Of a stretch of 64,000 bases of DNA, positions 31,724-40,990 are shown one piece after another (within the stretch, counting starts at the first letter, position 1; every line of letters starts with the position of its first letter). A program made the translations under genes and the position numbers. Under the pieces are notes generated by a model. The model was not told where the DNA came from, made no database searches, and was given only the letters and a program-made list of their open reading frames with translations. The stretch comes from Streptantibioticus ferralitis (GTDB lineage Bacteria; Actinomycetota; Actinomycetes; Streptomycetales; Streptomycetaceae), in the NCBI RefSeq assembly GCF_029223525.1, contig NZ_JARHTQ010000003.1:124001-188000 (forward strand), written 5' to 3'.

Positions 31724-31954
31724 GGTGTCCCCCTCGCAGGTATGACCGCTTGCGTCATGGTCGCGGCTGCCGGGTGCCTGTCGAAGAGATCGGCAGACCG
31801 GTCCCGGCAGCGGACCGGCTTCTACGATAGCCCCAACCGGGGTGCCAAGAGCAGTGGTTGCGCACTTCGATGAGGGTTCTCGCGCGTATATGCAGGGACG
31901 TACCACTCTGGCATATGCCCACGTCATGAACCCTGTTGGTGTGGCCCTGCTAAT

Positions 31955-31985
31955 TCCGCCGGATGCCCCTTGTGCATCCGGCGGA
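31955..31985 (-). terminator. terminator of the Ehu-like transporter operon
   Basis: TCCGCCGGATGC (31955-31966) and GCATCCGGCGGA (31974-31985) pair perfectly around a seven-base loop, 22 bp after the ATPase stop. Confidence 0.7.
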
Positions 31986-32006
31986 TATCCGCAGTACCCG
32001 GGCCGT

Positions 32007-32768
32007 TCAGTGCACCGCGCTGAGAAATTCGCGGGTCCGCTCGTGTTCGGGTGCACCGAAAATCTGCTCCGGCGGACCGGACTCAATCACCCGGCCCTCG
32101 TCAAACATCAGTACCCGATCCGAGATGTCCCGTGCGAAGTTCATCTCATGTGTGACACACAGCATGGTGATGTCCGTGCTGCGGGCGATGTCCCGTAGTA
32201 CGTCCAGCACCCCTGCCACCAACTCCGGGTCGAGCGCCGAGGTCACCTCGTCCAGCAGCAGCACCTGCGGACGCATCGCCAGCGCACGCGCGATCGCCAC
32301 CCGCTGCTGCTGGCCACCGGACAACTGCGTCGGATACGCGTCCAGTTTGCCACCGAGTCCGACCATCTCCAACAGGCCCTTGGCGCGCTCCACCGCCTCG
32401 TCCTTGCTCAGTCCCAGGACATGCACCGGCGCTTCGGTGACGTTGCGCAGCACCCGCATGTTGGGGAACAGGTTGAACTGCTGGAAGACCATGCCGATCT
32501 TCTTGCGCACCTCCGCGTCAAGGGGCTGACCGTCCACCAGGATCCGCCCGTCGTCCGGGGTGAGCAGCGTCATCAGCAGCCGCAGGATCGTGGTCTTGCC
32601 GGAGCCGGACGGGCCGATCAGGGTGACGTGCTTGCCCTGGCTGACGGTGAAGTCCAACCGGTCGAGGACGGTGGTCGCGCCGAAGCGCTTGGTGACCTTC
32701 TCGAAGCGGACCAACTCGCCGCCCGCAGTGGTCTCGGAAGTCGTCTGGTGAGGGATGTCAGTTGCCAA
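32007..32768 (-). CDS. ehuA: ectoine/hydroxyectoine-type ABC transporter ATP-binding protein
   Basis: 253 residues of the polar amino acid transporter ATPase class: Walker A GPSGSGKTT at 52-60, Q-loop VFQQFNLFP, signature LSGGQQQR, Walker B VLLLDEVTSALDP and switch THEMNFA. The substrate class (ectoine/hydroxyectoine) is inferred from resemblance of the whole four-gene set to EhuABCD. It is the last gene of the B-C-D-A operon; its TTG start overlaps the EhuD stop by 11 bases. Confidence 0.88.
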   Translation of the reverse strand: MATDIPHQTTSETTAGGELVRFEKVTKRFGATTVLDRLDFTVSQGKHVTLIGPSGSGKTTILRLLMTLLTPDDGRILVDGQPLDAEVRKKIGMVFQQFNLFPNMRVLRNVTEAPVHVLGLSKDEAVERAKGLLEMVGLGGKLDAYPTQLSGGQQQRVAIARALAMRPQVLLLDEVTSALDPELVAGVLDVLRDIARSTDITMLCVTHEMNFARDISDRVLMFDEGRVIESGPPEQIFGAPEHERTREFLSAVH

Positions 32769-33411
32769 GGCGGCGCTCCAGGGCTCGCATCAGAAGGGAC
32801 GTCGGGTAGGCGATCAGCACGAACAGCAGGCCGACCACCGTGATCGGCTCGGTGTAGCGGAAGGACTCCGCGCCTGCCTCCTCGGCCTGTTTGAGCATGT
32901 CCAGCACCGTGATGGCAGCGAGCATCGGCGTGTCCTTGAACATCGCGATGACGTAGTTGCCGAGCGCAGGGACCACCCGGCGGATCGCCTGCGGCAGGAT
33001 CACCGCGATCCAGGTGCGGCGGCGCGGCAGGCTCAACGCGGTCGCCGCCTCCCACTGCCCGACCGGCACCCCGTCGATCCCGGCGCGGTACACCTCGGCG
33101 GTGTAGGTCGAGTAGTGCAGCCCGAGGCCGATCACCCCCGTGGTCAGCGGGGAGAAGGTGATACCGGCGGTCGGCAGCACGTAGAACAGGAAGAACAACT
33201 GCACCAGCAGCGGGGTGTTGCGGATGAACTCCACCACCGCGCCCACCGGCCAGCGCACCCAGCGGGTCGGTGTGCGCAGCGCCAGCGCCCACACCAGGCC
33301 AAGCAGGAAGGCCAGCACGGAGCCCAGCGCGGTCGCCTCCAGCGTGACCAGCAGCCCGCGCAGCAGGTCGGGCAGCACATGCCCGGTGTACGACCAGTCC
33401 CAGGTCTTCAT
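32758..33411 (-). CDS. ehuD: ectoine/hydroxyectoine-type ABC transporter permease
   Basis: 217 residues with about five membrane segments and the inner-membrane component signature EAATALSLPRRRTWIAVILPQAIRR (EAA loop, shown in part) that docks to the ATPase. FIRNTPLLVQLFFLFYVLP is typical of the amino acid (HisM/Q) class. ATG at 33411 overlaps the EhuC stop by four bases. Confidence 0.87.
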   Translation of the reverse strand: MKTWDWSYTGHVLPDLLRGLLVTLEATALGSVLAFLLGLVWALALRTPTRWVRWPVGAVVEFIRNTPLLVQLFFLFYVLPTAGITFSPLTTGVIGLGLHYSTYTAEVYRAGIDGVPVGQWEAATALSLPRRRTWIAVILPQAIRRVVPALGNYVIAMFKDTPMLAAITVLDMLKQAEEAGAESFRYTEPITVVGLLFVLIAYPTSLLMRALERRLGN

Positions 33412-34139
33412 CGGGCGCCACCGCCGATCGTGCCGACGCCCGGGCCAACGGCGCCGGGCGGCACCCGTTTCGCGGTGGTCCGGTCGCGTTGCGGTACCCG
33501 GCCGACCGAGGCCTTGGCACGCCGCTCCAGCAGTCGCATACCGCGGGTGATCAGGAACGCGACCACGAAGTACATCACCAGGATGATCCCGTAGACCTGG
33601 GCGCTCTGCCCGGTGGCGAGCCGCACCAACTGGGCGCCGAAGGCGAGTTCACCGATGCCCAGGACCGAGGCGAGGGCGGTGCCCTTGAGCAGCTCGATCA
33701 GCAGGTTGCAGAACGGCGGCACCATCTCCGGGACCGCCTGCGGCAGGATCACCAGCCACATCCGCTGCCACGGGGTGAAGCTCAGCGCGAGCGCCGCCTC
33801 GCGCTGCGCGGCCGGGACCGCGCGGATCGCACCGCGGACCACCTCCGAGCCGTAGGCGCCGTAGGAGAGCCCGAGCGCCAAGGTGCCCGCCCACAGCGCG
33901 GCCAGCTGCCAGCCGAGCAGCGGCAGCGCGAAGAACAGCCAGAACATCAGGACCAGCGCCGAGGTGCCGCGGAAGAACTCCACGTAGACGCCGGAGACGA
34001 AGCGCACGATCCAGAACCGGGACAGCCGCGCCAGACCGGCCGCGAAGGCGATCAGCGCCGCCAACACGGCGCTGAACACGGTGAGTTGGAGGGTGACCCA
34101 CAGGCCCTTGAAAAGGAGTTCGTAGAGTCCGGTCGTCAT
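33408..34139 (-). CDS. ehuC: ectoine/hydroxyectoine-type ABC transporter permease
   Basis: 243 residues with about five membrane helices, the FFRGTSALVLMFWLFFALP segment and the EAA loop QREAALALSFTPWQRMW. The C-terminus after residue 215 is a disordered Gly/Pro-rich tail not needed for transport. ATG at 34139 overlaps the EhuB TGA by one base (TGATG), so the two are coupled; a start three codons upstream is less likely. Confidence 0.87.
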   Translation of the reverse strand: MTTGLYELLFKGLWVTLQLTVFSAVLAALIAFAAGLARLSRFWIVRFVSGVYVEFFRGTSALVLMFWLFFALPLLGWQLAALWAGTLALGLSYGAYGSEVVRGAIRAVPAAQREAALALSFTPWQRMWLVILPQAVPEMVPPFCNLLIELLKGTALASVLGIGELAFGAQLVRLATGQSAQVYGIILVMYFVVAFLITRGMRLLERRAKASVGRVPQRDRTTAKRVPPGAVGPGVGTIGGGAR

Positions 34140-35065
34140 CAGCCGCACAACTCCTTAGCGGTGAGCGTGGTCGATTCGGTCTCGGTGAAGCCGAACGGCC
34201 GGATCAGACGGAGGAGTTCACCGCTGGAACGCATTTTGTGCAGCTCGGAATTGAAGGCGTCGCGCAGCCGGGTCTCACCGGGCCGGAATCCGTAGCCGCC
34301 CGCGCCGTACTGCTTCTTGCCGCCGACCACCGGAATGAAGGGCTCGGTCAGCTCGACCTTCGGGTGATGTCCGGTGGCGAGCAGATTGCGCAGTGTGAGG
34401 CTGGTGCCCGCGAAGCAGTCCATACGGCCGGCCTCGATTCCCTCCAGCCCGCTGAGCTGGTCGTTGTAGATATCGACCTTGCCGCCGGGTACGCCGTAGC
34501 TTTTCGCGTACTGGATCTCGATGCCGCCGGTGGCCACGCCCATGGATGCGCCGGACCTGGCGATGTCCGCGTAGCTGCGCAGTTTCTTCGGATTGCCCTT
34601 GGGGACGATGAGTGCTTCTTGCACCTGGTAGTCGGGGTCGGAGAACAGGACCTGCTGACACCGGGTGGGGTTGATGAACATCCCGGCCGCGATGACGTCG
34701 AACTGGTTGGACCGCAGACCGGGGATGAGGGAACCGAAGTCGATGGGTACCGGTTGGGTGTGCGGAACGCCGAGCCGGCTGAAGATGGTCTTGGCGACGG
34801 TCGGCGCCTCGCCGGTCAGCCGGCCGTTCTTGTCGATGTACGCGTACGGGATCTCACCCGCGATCCCCACGCGTACGGTGCCCTGCTTGCGCAGCCGGTC
34901 CAGCAGGTTGCCGCCGTCGGTGGCATCGGCGGTGGGGACCCGGCTGCATCCGGCGGCGGCGAAGGCGCCGAGGCCCAGGGCGGCGAACGCCGCACCGCCG
35001 CGCAGCAGACCGCGTCTGGTGAGCGCCTGTGTTTCGTGATGGTCAGGGTCGTCGTGGTAACTCAT
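34139..35065 (-). CDS. ehuB: substrate-binding lipoprotein of the ectoine-type transporter
   Basis: 308 residues. A twin-arginine region LTRRGLLRG leads into a hydrophobic segment and a lipobox LGAFAAAGC, so it is a Tat-exported lipoprotein. The rest is an SBP family 3 fold (GTVRVGIAGEIPYAYID, GVATGGIEIQYAK, YGAGGYGFRPGE). It captures the solute outside the cell for EhuC/D. ATG at 35065 follows GGAGGAG. First gene of the transporter operon. Confidence 0.88.
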   Translation of the reverse strand: MSYHDDPDHHETQALTRRGLLRGGAAFAALGLGAFAAAGCSRVPTADATDGGNLLDRLRKQGTVRVGIAGEIPYAYIDKNGRLTGEAPTVAKTIFSRLGVPHTQPVPIDFGSLIPGLRSNQFDVIAAGMFINPTRCQQVLFSDPDYQVQEALIVPKGNPKKLRSYADIARSGASMGVATGGIEIQYAKSYGVPGGKVDIYNDQLSGLEGIEAGRMDCFAGTSLTLRNLLATGHHPKVELTEPFIPVVGGKKQYGAGGYGFRPGETRLRDAFNSELHKMRSSGELLRLIRPFGFTETESTTLTAKELCG

Positions 35066-35167
35066 GCTCCTCCAGGCGCAGTTGTGCCATCGCGCCTTTC
35101 CGGGGGGCGGCGCGCGGGTCATGGCCGCGCGGCTACCCGACCTGGCGGAGGGTATGAGGACCGAAAC

Positions 35168-35198
35168 CAACCCGTGACCGTAGGCCGGTCACGGGTTG
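35168..35198. terminator. hairpin after the DsbA-like gene
   Basis: CAACCCGTGACC (35168-35179) pairs perfectly with GGTCACGGGTTG (35187-35198) around a seven-base loop, 16 bp after the minus-strand stop. Confidence 0.7.
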
Positions 35199-35213
35199 CC
35201 CGGGGACGTCCCG

Positions 35214-36047
35214 TCAGTGCGCCCGCTCGACCTCGGCGGCGAAGCCCGTGGGGGCGACCGGCCCGGTCTGGGTGAGTACGTTCAACCGTGCGCCGTTGAG
35301 CAGCACGGTCGGGGTGCCGCCGATCGGCTTGCCGTCGCGGGCCTTGGCGTCGTTGAACGCCTTTCCGGTCTTCACCGCCCACGGGACGAACATTCCCTCG
35401 CGGACCTCGCGCTCGAATGCCGGGGTCTTCAGCCCCGGCACCTTTCCGGCCAGCTCCAGCGGGTAGTCGGTGTCCGCGAAGCGGTCGGTCTGCTCCTCGG
35501 GCTGGTTCTCGAACAGCACCTTCTTGTACGCGAGGTACTTCGGCACACCGCCCTGGTCGAGTGCGGCGCCGAGCGCGGCCAGCGCGGTCCTGGAGCCGGA
35601 CTCGTCCGCGGAGCGGTCGAGGAAGGTGGCGGAGTGGTATTCGACGCGGTACTTGCCCTGGTCGGCCAGCCTGCGCACCTCGTCGCCGTCCGTCTGCTCG
35701 AACATCTTGCAGATGGAGCAGCGCGGATCCTCGTACACCGACAGCACGTTGGCGTTGTGCGGGTCGCCGTACGGGACCGTGATGCCGTCGGTGGCCACGT
35801 TCTTCGGGGTCTTCAGCGGCTTGGACGCGGCGTCGGCGGGTATCCGGGCCCAGTTGTCGCCCTCGCCGGAGCCGGAGGCCGAGCCGGCGAACACCACGCC
35901 CGCGGCGGCAGCGGCGACCGCGGCGACGGCGACCGCGCCGATACCGAGACGCCGCCGCAGCTTTGACCGCCGCGCCGCGCGCTCTCGATCGGCCTTCAGC
36001 CGCTCACGTGCCGACTGCTTGTTCTGCCAACTGTTCCTGCTGCTCAT
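35214..36047 (-). CDS. membrane-anchored DsbA-family thiol:disulfide protein
   Basis: 277 residues. A charged cytoplasmic N-terminus (to about 33) and one membrane helix (about 34-55) place a thioredoxin-like domain outside. The redox pair is C110-S-I-C113 in EDPRCSICKMF and the cis-proline is in IGGTPTVLL. Proteins of this type (Thioredoxin_4/DsbA) oxidise or isomerise exported proteins. It lies between the transporter and the aminotransferase gene but is probably an independent unit with its own promoter and terminator. Confidence 0.88.
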   Translation of the reverse strand: MSSRNSWQNKQSARERLKADRERAARRSKLRRRLGIGAVAVAAVAAAAAGVVFAGSASGSGEGDNWARIPADAASKPLKTPKNVATDGITVPYGDPHNANVLSVYEDPRCSICKMFEQTDGDEVRRLADQGKYRVEYHSATFLDRSADESGSRTALAALGAALDQGGVPKYLAYKKVLFENQPEEQTDRFADTDYPLELAGKVPGLKTPAFEREVREGMFVPWAVKTGKAFNDAKARDGKPIGGTPTVLLNGARLNVLTQTGPVAPTGFAAEVERAH

Positions 36048-36145
36048 GAAGGGGCGCTGCTCCTGCTGTTCGCTGTGTTGCCGGGAATGCCACCTCCGAA
36101 CCTACCTGATAGCCATATAGGTCATAGTTCAACTACAACCATCGC

Positions 36146-37435
36146 TTATCGGTCATCCAACCGGGTGTTGGAACCGCTCGTTGCGGCCGTCACCGCTTCC
36201 GACCACAGCGTCAGGGCCTCGTCGACCTGCTCGGCGGTGACGATCAGCGGCGGAATCATCCGCACCGTATTGCCCAGCGCACCACAAGTGAGCAGCAACA
36301 GGCCACGTGCGGAGGCCTCCTGCTGTACGCGTGCCGCGGTCGCCGGATCGGGGCGGCCGTCCGGGTCGGTGAACTCGCTGGCGCACATCAGCCCGAGACC
36401 CCGGACGTCCCCGATCGCTGGATGCGCCCCGGCGGTCGAGCGTAGTCCGGCCAGCAGTCGGGCGCCCTGCTCGGCCGCGTTCGCCACCAGCTTCTCCTCG
36501 CGGATGACGTCCAGCGTGGCGAGCGCCGCCGCGCAGGCGACCGCGTTCCCGCCGTACGTGCCGCCCTGCGAGCCGGGCCGGGCGTTCGCCATCAGCGCGC
36601 TCGGCGCGGCGATGGCGGACAGCGGGAAGCCGGAGGCCAGGCCCTTCGCCGTGATGAGGATGTCGGGCAGTCGGGTCTCGGTCGCGAAGTGCTCATGGCC
36701 CCAGAAGCGCCCGGTGCGCCCGACGCCGGTCTGCACCTCGTCCAGGACCAGCAGGATGCCGTACCGGTCGGCGCGTTCCCGCAACCCCCGCAGGAAGCGG
36801 GTGTCGGCCGGTACGTAGCCGCCCTCGCCCAGCACCGGTTCGACGATGAACGCCGCCGTGTCCTCGGGGGCGCACACCGTGGCGAGCAGATAGTCGAGTT
36901 CGTCGAGGGCGAAGTCCACGGCCTGCTCCTGCGGCCAGCCGTGCCGGAAGGCGGTAGGGAAGGGCGCGATGGCCACGCCGGGCATCATCGGGCCGATTCC
37001 TGCCCGGAACTTGGTGGACGAGGTGGTGAGCGCTCCCGCGCCCATCGTGCGGCCGTGGAAGCCGCCGTGGAACGCGACGATGTTCTGCCGTCCGGTGGCG
37101 TGCCGGGCCAGCCGTACCGCCGCCTCCACCGCCTCGCTTCCGGAGTTCACGTAGAACAGTGAGTCGAGGCCGGACGGCAGTACCTCCCCGAGCCGGTCGG
37201 TCAGTTCGAGCAGCGGGCGGTGCATCACCGTTGTGTACTGGCCGTGGATCAGCGTCCCGACCTGGTGCTGGGCGGCGCGCACCACGACTGGATGGCAGTG
37301 TCCTGTGCTGGTCACGCCGATTCCGGCGGTGAAGTCCAGGTAGCGGCGGCCGTCGGCGCCGAAGAGGTGGACGCCTTCGCCGCGCTCGGCGAGCACCGGT
37401 GTGGCCTGCTTCAGCTGGGGGGACAGGGCGGTCAT
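36146..37435 (-). CDS. class III PLP-dependent aminotransferase
   Basis: 429 residues of the acetylornithine/4-aminobutyrate aminotransferase family: GIGVTSTGHCHP, VNSGSEAVEAAVRLAR, FHGRTMG, FIVEPVLGEGG, LVLDEVQTGVGRTG, and the Schiff-base lysine K264 in ITAKGLASGFPL. With the divergent semialdehyde dehydrogenase it would convert an omega-amino acid to a dicarboxylate (for example 4-aminobutyrate to succinate, or diaminobutyrate to aspartate in ectoine breakdown). ATG at 37435 follows GAGGGAG. The 92-bp divergent gap carries the palindrome TTGTCGACAA. Confidence 0.9.
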   Translation of the reverse strand: MTALSPQLKQATPVLAERGEGVHLFGADGRRYLDFTAGIGVTSTGHCHPVVVRAAQHQVGTLIHGQYTTVMHRPLLELTDRLGEVLPSGLDSLFYVNSGSEAVEAAVRLARHATGRQNIVAFHGGFHGRTMGAGALTTSSTKFRAGIGPMMPGVAIAPFPTAFRHGWPQEQAVDFALDELDYLLATVCAPEDTAAFIVEPVLGEGGYVPADTRFLRGLRERADRYGILLVLDEVQTGVGRTGRFWGHEHFATETRLPDILITAKGLASGFPLSAIAAPSALMANARPGSQGGTYGGNAVACAAALATLDVIREEKLVANAAEQGARLLAGLRSTAGAHPAIGDVRGLGLMCASEFTDPDGRPDPATAARVQQEASARGLLLLTCGALGNTVRMIPPLIVTAEQVDEALTLWSEAVTAATSGSNTRLDDR

Positions 37436-37462
37436 GGGCACGACTCCCTCACGGTCGTAGGA

Positions 37463-37472
37463 TTGTCGACAA
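37463..37472. promoter_or_regulatory. TTGTCGACAA palindrome, likely FadR/GntR operator
   Basis: A perfect 10-bp palindrome in the divergent gap between the aminotransferase and dehydrogenase genes. A nearby GACAACTGTG (37497-37506) may be a half site. The same motif with A for G occurs at 42094 in the other divergent gap of the cluster. FadR-subfamily GntR proteins often bind TTGTnnACAA-like sites. Confidence 0.6.
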
Positions 37473-37527
37473 CCTGCCCGGCATGCAAGCATGGCCGACA
37501 ACTGTGCGCAAAGAACAGGGAGTTGGC

Positions 37528-39000
37528 GTGAATTCGATGGACAAACGCGAACGCCTCGTGGTTGAGCACGTGCCCAAGGGGCTGTTGATCGGCGGTCGGT
37601 GGCAGCCGGCCGCCAGCGCGGCGGAGTTCGAGGTGGAGGACCCCTCGCTGGCCACACCGCTGTGCGCGGTACCGGACGCCGGAGCCGAGGACGGGCTCGC
37701 CGCCCTGGCCGCCGCCGGCGAAGCGCAGCCGGGCTGGGCCGCGGTGCCACCGCGGGAACGCGGGGACATCCTGCGCCGCGCCTACGAGGAACTCATCCGC
37801 CGACAGGACGAGCTGGCGCTGCTGATGACTCTGGAGATGGGCAAGCCCGTCGCCGAGTCGCGCGGCGAGGTCGGCTACGCGGCGGAGTTCTTCCGCTGGT
37901 TCTCCGAGGAGGCGGTACGCATCGACGGCGGTTGGCAGACTGCCCCCGACGGCGGCGGCCGCATCTGGACCATGCGCGAACCGGTGGGCCCGGCCCTGCT
38001 GATCACCCCGTGGAACTTCCCCATGGCGATGGGCACCCGCAAGATCGGCCCGGCTGTCGCCGCGGGCTGCACCATGGTCGTCAAGCCGGCCCACCAAACG
38101 CCGCTGTCCATGCTCGCGCTCGCCGGAATCCTCCAGGAGGCGGGGTTGCCGGACGGCGTGCTGAACGTGGTCACCACCACCCGGCCCGCCGAGGTGTGCG
38201 AACCGCTGCTCCGTGACGGACGGATCCGCAAGCTGTCCTTCACCGGATCGACGGCGGTCGGGCGGCGGCTGCTGGCGCGCAGTGCCGACCAAGTCCTGCG
38301 TACATCGATGGAGTTGGGGGGAAACGCGCCGTTCATCGTCTGCGCGGACGCGGATCTGGACAAGGCGGTGAGCGGTGCGGTCACCGCGAAGATGCGCAAC
38401 ATCGGCGAGGCCTGCACCGCCGCCAACCGGCTCTATGTGCACGCCTCGCTGGCCGAGGAGTTCACCGGGCGGCTCGCGGAACGGCTCGCCGCGCTGCCGG
38501 TCGGCCGGGGGACCGAGCCGGGGATCCAGGTCGGCCCGTTGATCGACGCGGCGGCTCGCCGGAAGGTCGCCGACCTGGTGGACGACGCCAGGCGCGGCGG
38601 CGCCCGCGCCGTCCTGGGCGGGGAGCCGGTGGACGACCTGCCGGGCTACTTCTACCCGCCGACCGTGCTGGCGGATGTGCCGCCTGACGGGCGGCTGCTG
38701 CGCGAGGAGATCTTCGGGCCGGTGGCGCCGGTCGTCACCTTCGAGTCGGACGACGAGGCCATCGCGCTCGCCAACAACACCGTGCACGGGTTGGTGAGTT
38801 ATGTCTTCACGGAGAGCCTGCGGGGGGCGCTGCGCTATGCGGAGTCGTTGGAGGCGGGGATGATCGGCCTCAACAAGGGGCTGGTGTCCACGCCCGCGGC
38901 GCCGTTCGGCGGCATCAAGCATTCGGGGCTTGGGCGGGAGGGGGGCCGCCTCGGCATCGAGGAGTTCCTGGAAACGAAGTATGTGGCGCTGGACGCGTAA
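37528..39000 (+). CDS. NAD(P)-dependent succinate-semialdehyde dehydrogenase family
   Basis: 490 residues with aldehyde dehydrogenase hallmarks: ITPWNFPMAMGTRKIGPA, FTGSTAVGRRL, the general base E262 in MELGGNAP and the nucleophile C296 in GEACTAANR. It oxidises the semialdehyde produced by the neighbouring aminotransferase. The GTG at 37528 has GGGAG upstream; an ATG three codons later is possible. Confidence 0.9.
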   Translation: MNSMDKRERLVVEHVPKGLLIGGRWQPAASAAEFEVEDPSLATPLCAVPDAGAEDGLAALAAAGEAQPGWAAVPPRERGDILRRAYEELIRRQDELALLMTLEMGKPVAESRGEVGYAAEFFRWFSEEAVRIDGGWQTAPDGGGRIWTMREPVGPALLITPWNFPMAMGTRKIGPAVAAGCTMVVKPAHQTPLSMLALAGILQEAGLPDGVLNVVTTTRPAEVCEPLLRDGRIRKLSFTGSTAVGRRLLARSADQVLRTSMELGGNAPFIVCADADLDKAVSGAVTAKMRNIGEACTAANRLYVHASLAEEFTGRLAERLAALPVGRGTEPGIQVGPLIDAAARRKVADLVDDARRGGARAVLGGEPVDDLPGYFYPPTVLADVPPDGRLLREEIFGPVAPVVTFESDDEAIALANNTVHGLVSYVFTESLRGALRYAESLEAGMIGLNKGLVSTPAAPFGGIKHSGLGREGGRLGIEEFLETKYVALDA

Positions 39001-39096
39001 GCCTCCCACCCGTTCGCCCTTTCCGGGGGCTGCGCGCCCCGGAGCGCCCCAGCCCTCGACGGGCTGGTGTCCCGTCTGTCGCTGGAGGTGGAAACG

Positions 39097-39597
39097 ATGG
39101 CAGAACGCTTCGTCGAGATTGGCCTCGCCAAGCGGGCGGTGGCTTGTCGGGTGCGGTTGTTGGCCGATCGGGCGCCGGTGACCTGCGCCGCCGTGTGGGA
39201 CGCGCTGCCGTTGGCGGGGGACGTGTACCACGCCAAGTACGCGCGTAACGAGATCTACACCCTGCTGCCCGCCTTCGCTCGGGAGGAGCCGCCGTTGGAG
39301 AACCCGACGATCACGCCGATCCCCGGTGACCTGATGTACTTCTCCTTCACCGACACCCTGCTGGGGACGGCGAGTTACGGCTACGGCAGCGAGACGGGAC
39401 ACGCCGGTCACGCGAAGATCGTGGACCTGGCGCTGTTCTACGAACGCAACAACCTGCTGCTGAACGCCGACACCGGCTTCGTGCCGGGCACGGTGTGGGG
39501 CACGGTCGTCGAGGGGCTGGAACAGCTGGCCGCGGCGGCACACTACCTGTGGCGGGCAGGCGCGCTGGGGGAGACGCTCACCTTCCGGCGGGCGTGA
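39097..39597 (+). CDS. DUF3830 protein (cyclophilin-like fold)
   Basis: 166 residues. ATG at 39097 sits behind GGAGGTGG, so the longer frame from 39067 is not needed. Features are VRLLADRAPVTCAAVWDALP, the Tyr-rich YHAKYARNEIYTLLPAF and FYERNNLLLN, as in DUF3830 proteins that accompany amidase/racemase clusters. The activity is unknown; related folds bind small molecules or act as lyases. Its 3' end overlaps the convergent amidase gene by 20 bases. Confidence 0.8.
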   Translation: MAERFVEIGLAKRAVACRVRLLADRAPVTCAAVWDALPLAGDVYHAKYARNEIYTLLPAFAREEPPLENPTITPIPGDLMYFSFTDTLLGTASYGYGSETGHAGHAKIVDLALFYERNNLLLNADTGFVPGTVWGTVVEGLEQLAAAAHYLWRAGALGETLTFRRA

Positions 39598-40990
39598 GAC
39601 GGGGCGACGCGGGCGGCGTACCGCGTTCGAGCGCGTGCGCCGCGCGCAGTACCAGCGCGTCCGCATGGCGGGCCGCCACCAACTGGGCGCCGATGGGCAG
39701 TCCGTCGGGATCCGTGCCGCACGGCAGCGAGGCGGCCGGTTGCTGGGTCATGTTGAACGGGTACGTGAACGGGGTCCAGCCGGTCCAGCGGCGGCCGGGT
39801 GCGCCCGCTGGTGTCTCCACTCCCGCCGCGAAGGCGGTGATCGGCACGGTGGGCGTCAGCAGCAGGTCGTACTTCTGGTGGAATCCCCCCATCGCGTGCC
39901 CGAGTGCCATCCGGACCTGCGTGGCGCACAGGTAGTCCAGCGCGCTGTAGCGTGCGCCCTGCTCGCAGACCTCCGCCAGGCCCGGGTCCAGCAGCTCGCG
40001 TTGGGCATCGGTGAGCCGGTCCACCACCTTTGCCGCACCGCTGAACCACAGCACATGGAACGCCTCGACCGGGCCGGGGAACGGCGGGTGCGCCTCCTCG
40101 ACCCGAGCGCCCAGATCCGCCAACCGGTCCGCCAGTCGGCGAACCGCAGTCTCGACCGGCGGAGCCACCGGTACCGAACCGCCCAGATCAGGGCTGTACG
40201 CGATGCGCAACCCGGCCACCCCGCCCGCCAACGCGTCGCTGAAGCCGCCCGCTTGGGGTGCGGCGCCCGACCAGTCCCGCCAGTCCGGGGCGCTGATGAC
40301 GTCCATCAGCAGGGCGGCGTCGGCCGCGGCCCGGGTCATCGGTCCCACGTGCGACAGCGTTCCGAAGGCGCTGGCCGGATACAGCGGCACCCGGCCGTAC
40401 GTCGGTTTCAGCCCGAAGATCCCGCAGAACGCGGCCGGAATCCGCACCGAACCCCCGCCGTCCGTGCCCAGGCTCAACGGCCCCGCGCCCAGGGCGACCG
40501 CCGCCGCACTGCCGCCGCTTGAGCCGCCGCAGGTGCGCCGCGGGTCGTACGGGTTGCGGGTCACGCCGTGCAGCGGGCTGTCGGTGACGCCTTTCCAGCC
40601 GAATTCCGGGGTGGTCGTCTTGCCGATGAAGACCGCGCCGTGTTCGCGCAGCCGGGCCACCGAGGGCGCGTCCTCGTCCCAGGTGCCGGCGGCCGGGTCG
40701 ATCGTGCGCGAACCGCGCAGCGTCGGTGCGCCACGCTGCAGCAGGATGTCCTTCACCGACACCGGCACACCGTCCACCAGCCCGGCCGGCTCACCGCGCC
40801 GCCACCGCTCCCTGGACGCCTGCGCGGCCTCCAGCGCGCCCTCCTCGTCCACCCGGCAGAAGGCGTTGACGGTGCCGTTGACCGTCTCGACCCGGTCCAG
40901 TACCGAACGCACCGCGTCGACCGGGGTGAACGCGCCGGAGCGGTACCCGGCGATGAGTTGGCGTGCCGTCAGTTCATGTAGGTCAGTCAT
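39578..40990 (-). CDS. amidase signature family enzyme
   Basis: 470 residues with the Ser-cisSer-Lys triad: K80 in VSVKD, S157 in the GGSSGGSAAAV loop and nucleophile S181 in GTDGGGSVR. It hydrolyses an amide bond in the cytoplasm. The ATG at 40990 lies inside the end of the D-2-hydroxyacid dehydrogenase gene (8-base overlap), so the two are coupled. With a solute importer, transaminase and dehydrogenase nearby it likely opens or deacylates the imported substrate. Confidence 0.9.
   Translation of the reverse strand: MTDLHELTARQLIAGYRSGAFTPVDAVRSVLDRVETVNGTVNAFCRVDEEGALEAAQASRERWRRGEPAGLVDGVPVSVKDILLQRGAPTLRGSRTIDPAAGTWDEDAPSVARLREHGAVFIGKTTTPEFGWKGVTDSPLHGVTRNPYDPRRTCGGSSGGSAAAVALGAGPLSLGTDGGGSVRIPAAFCGIFGLKPTYGRVPLYPASAFGTLSHVGPMTRAAADAALLMDVISAPDWRDWSGAAPQAGGFSDALAGGVAGLRIAYSPDLGGSVPVAPPVETAVRRLADRLADLGARVEEAHPPFPGPVEAFHVLWFSGAAKVVDRLTDAQRELLDPGLAEVCEQGARYSALDYLCATQVRMALGHAMGGFHQKYDLLLTPTVPITAFAAGVETPAGAPGRRWTGWTPFTYPFNMTQQPAASLPCGTDPDGLPIGAQLVAARHADALVLRAAHALERGTPPASPRLTPAGR

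Noticed and set aside
37432-39666. A 744-residue minus-strand ORF
   Set aside because: It is antisense to the aldehyde dehydrogenase and DUF3830 genes, whose motifs are clear; composition of high-GC DNA gives such shadows.
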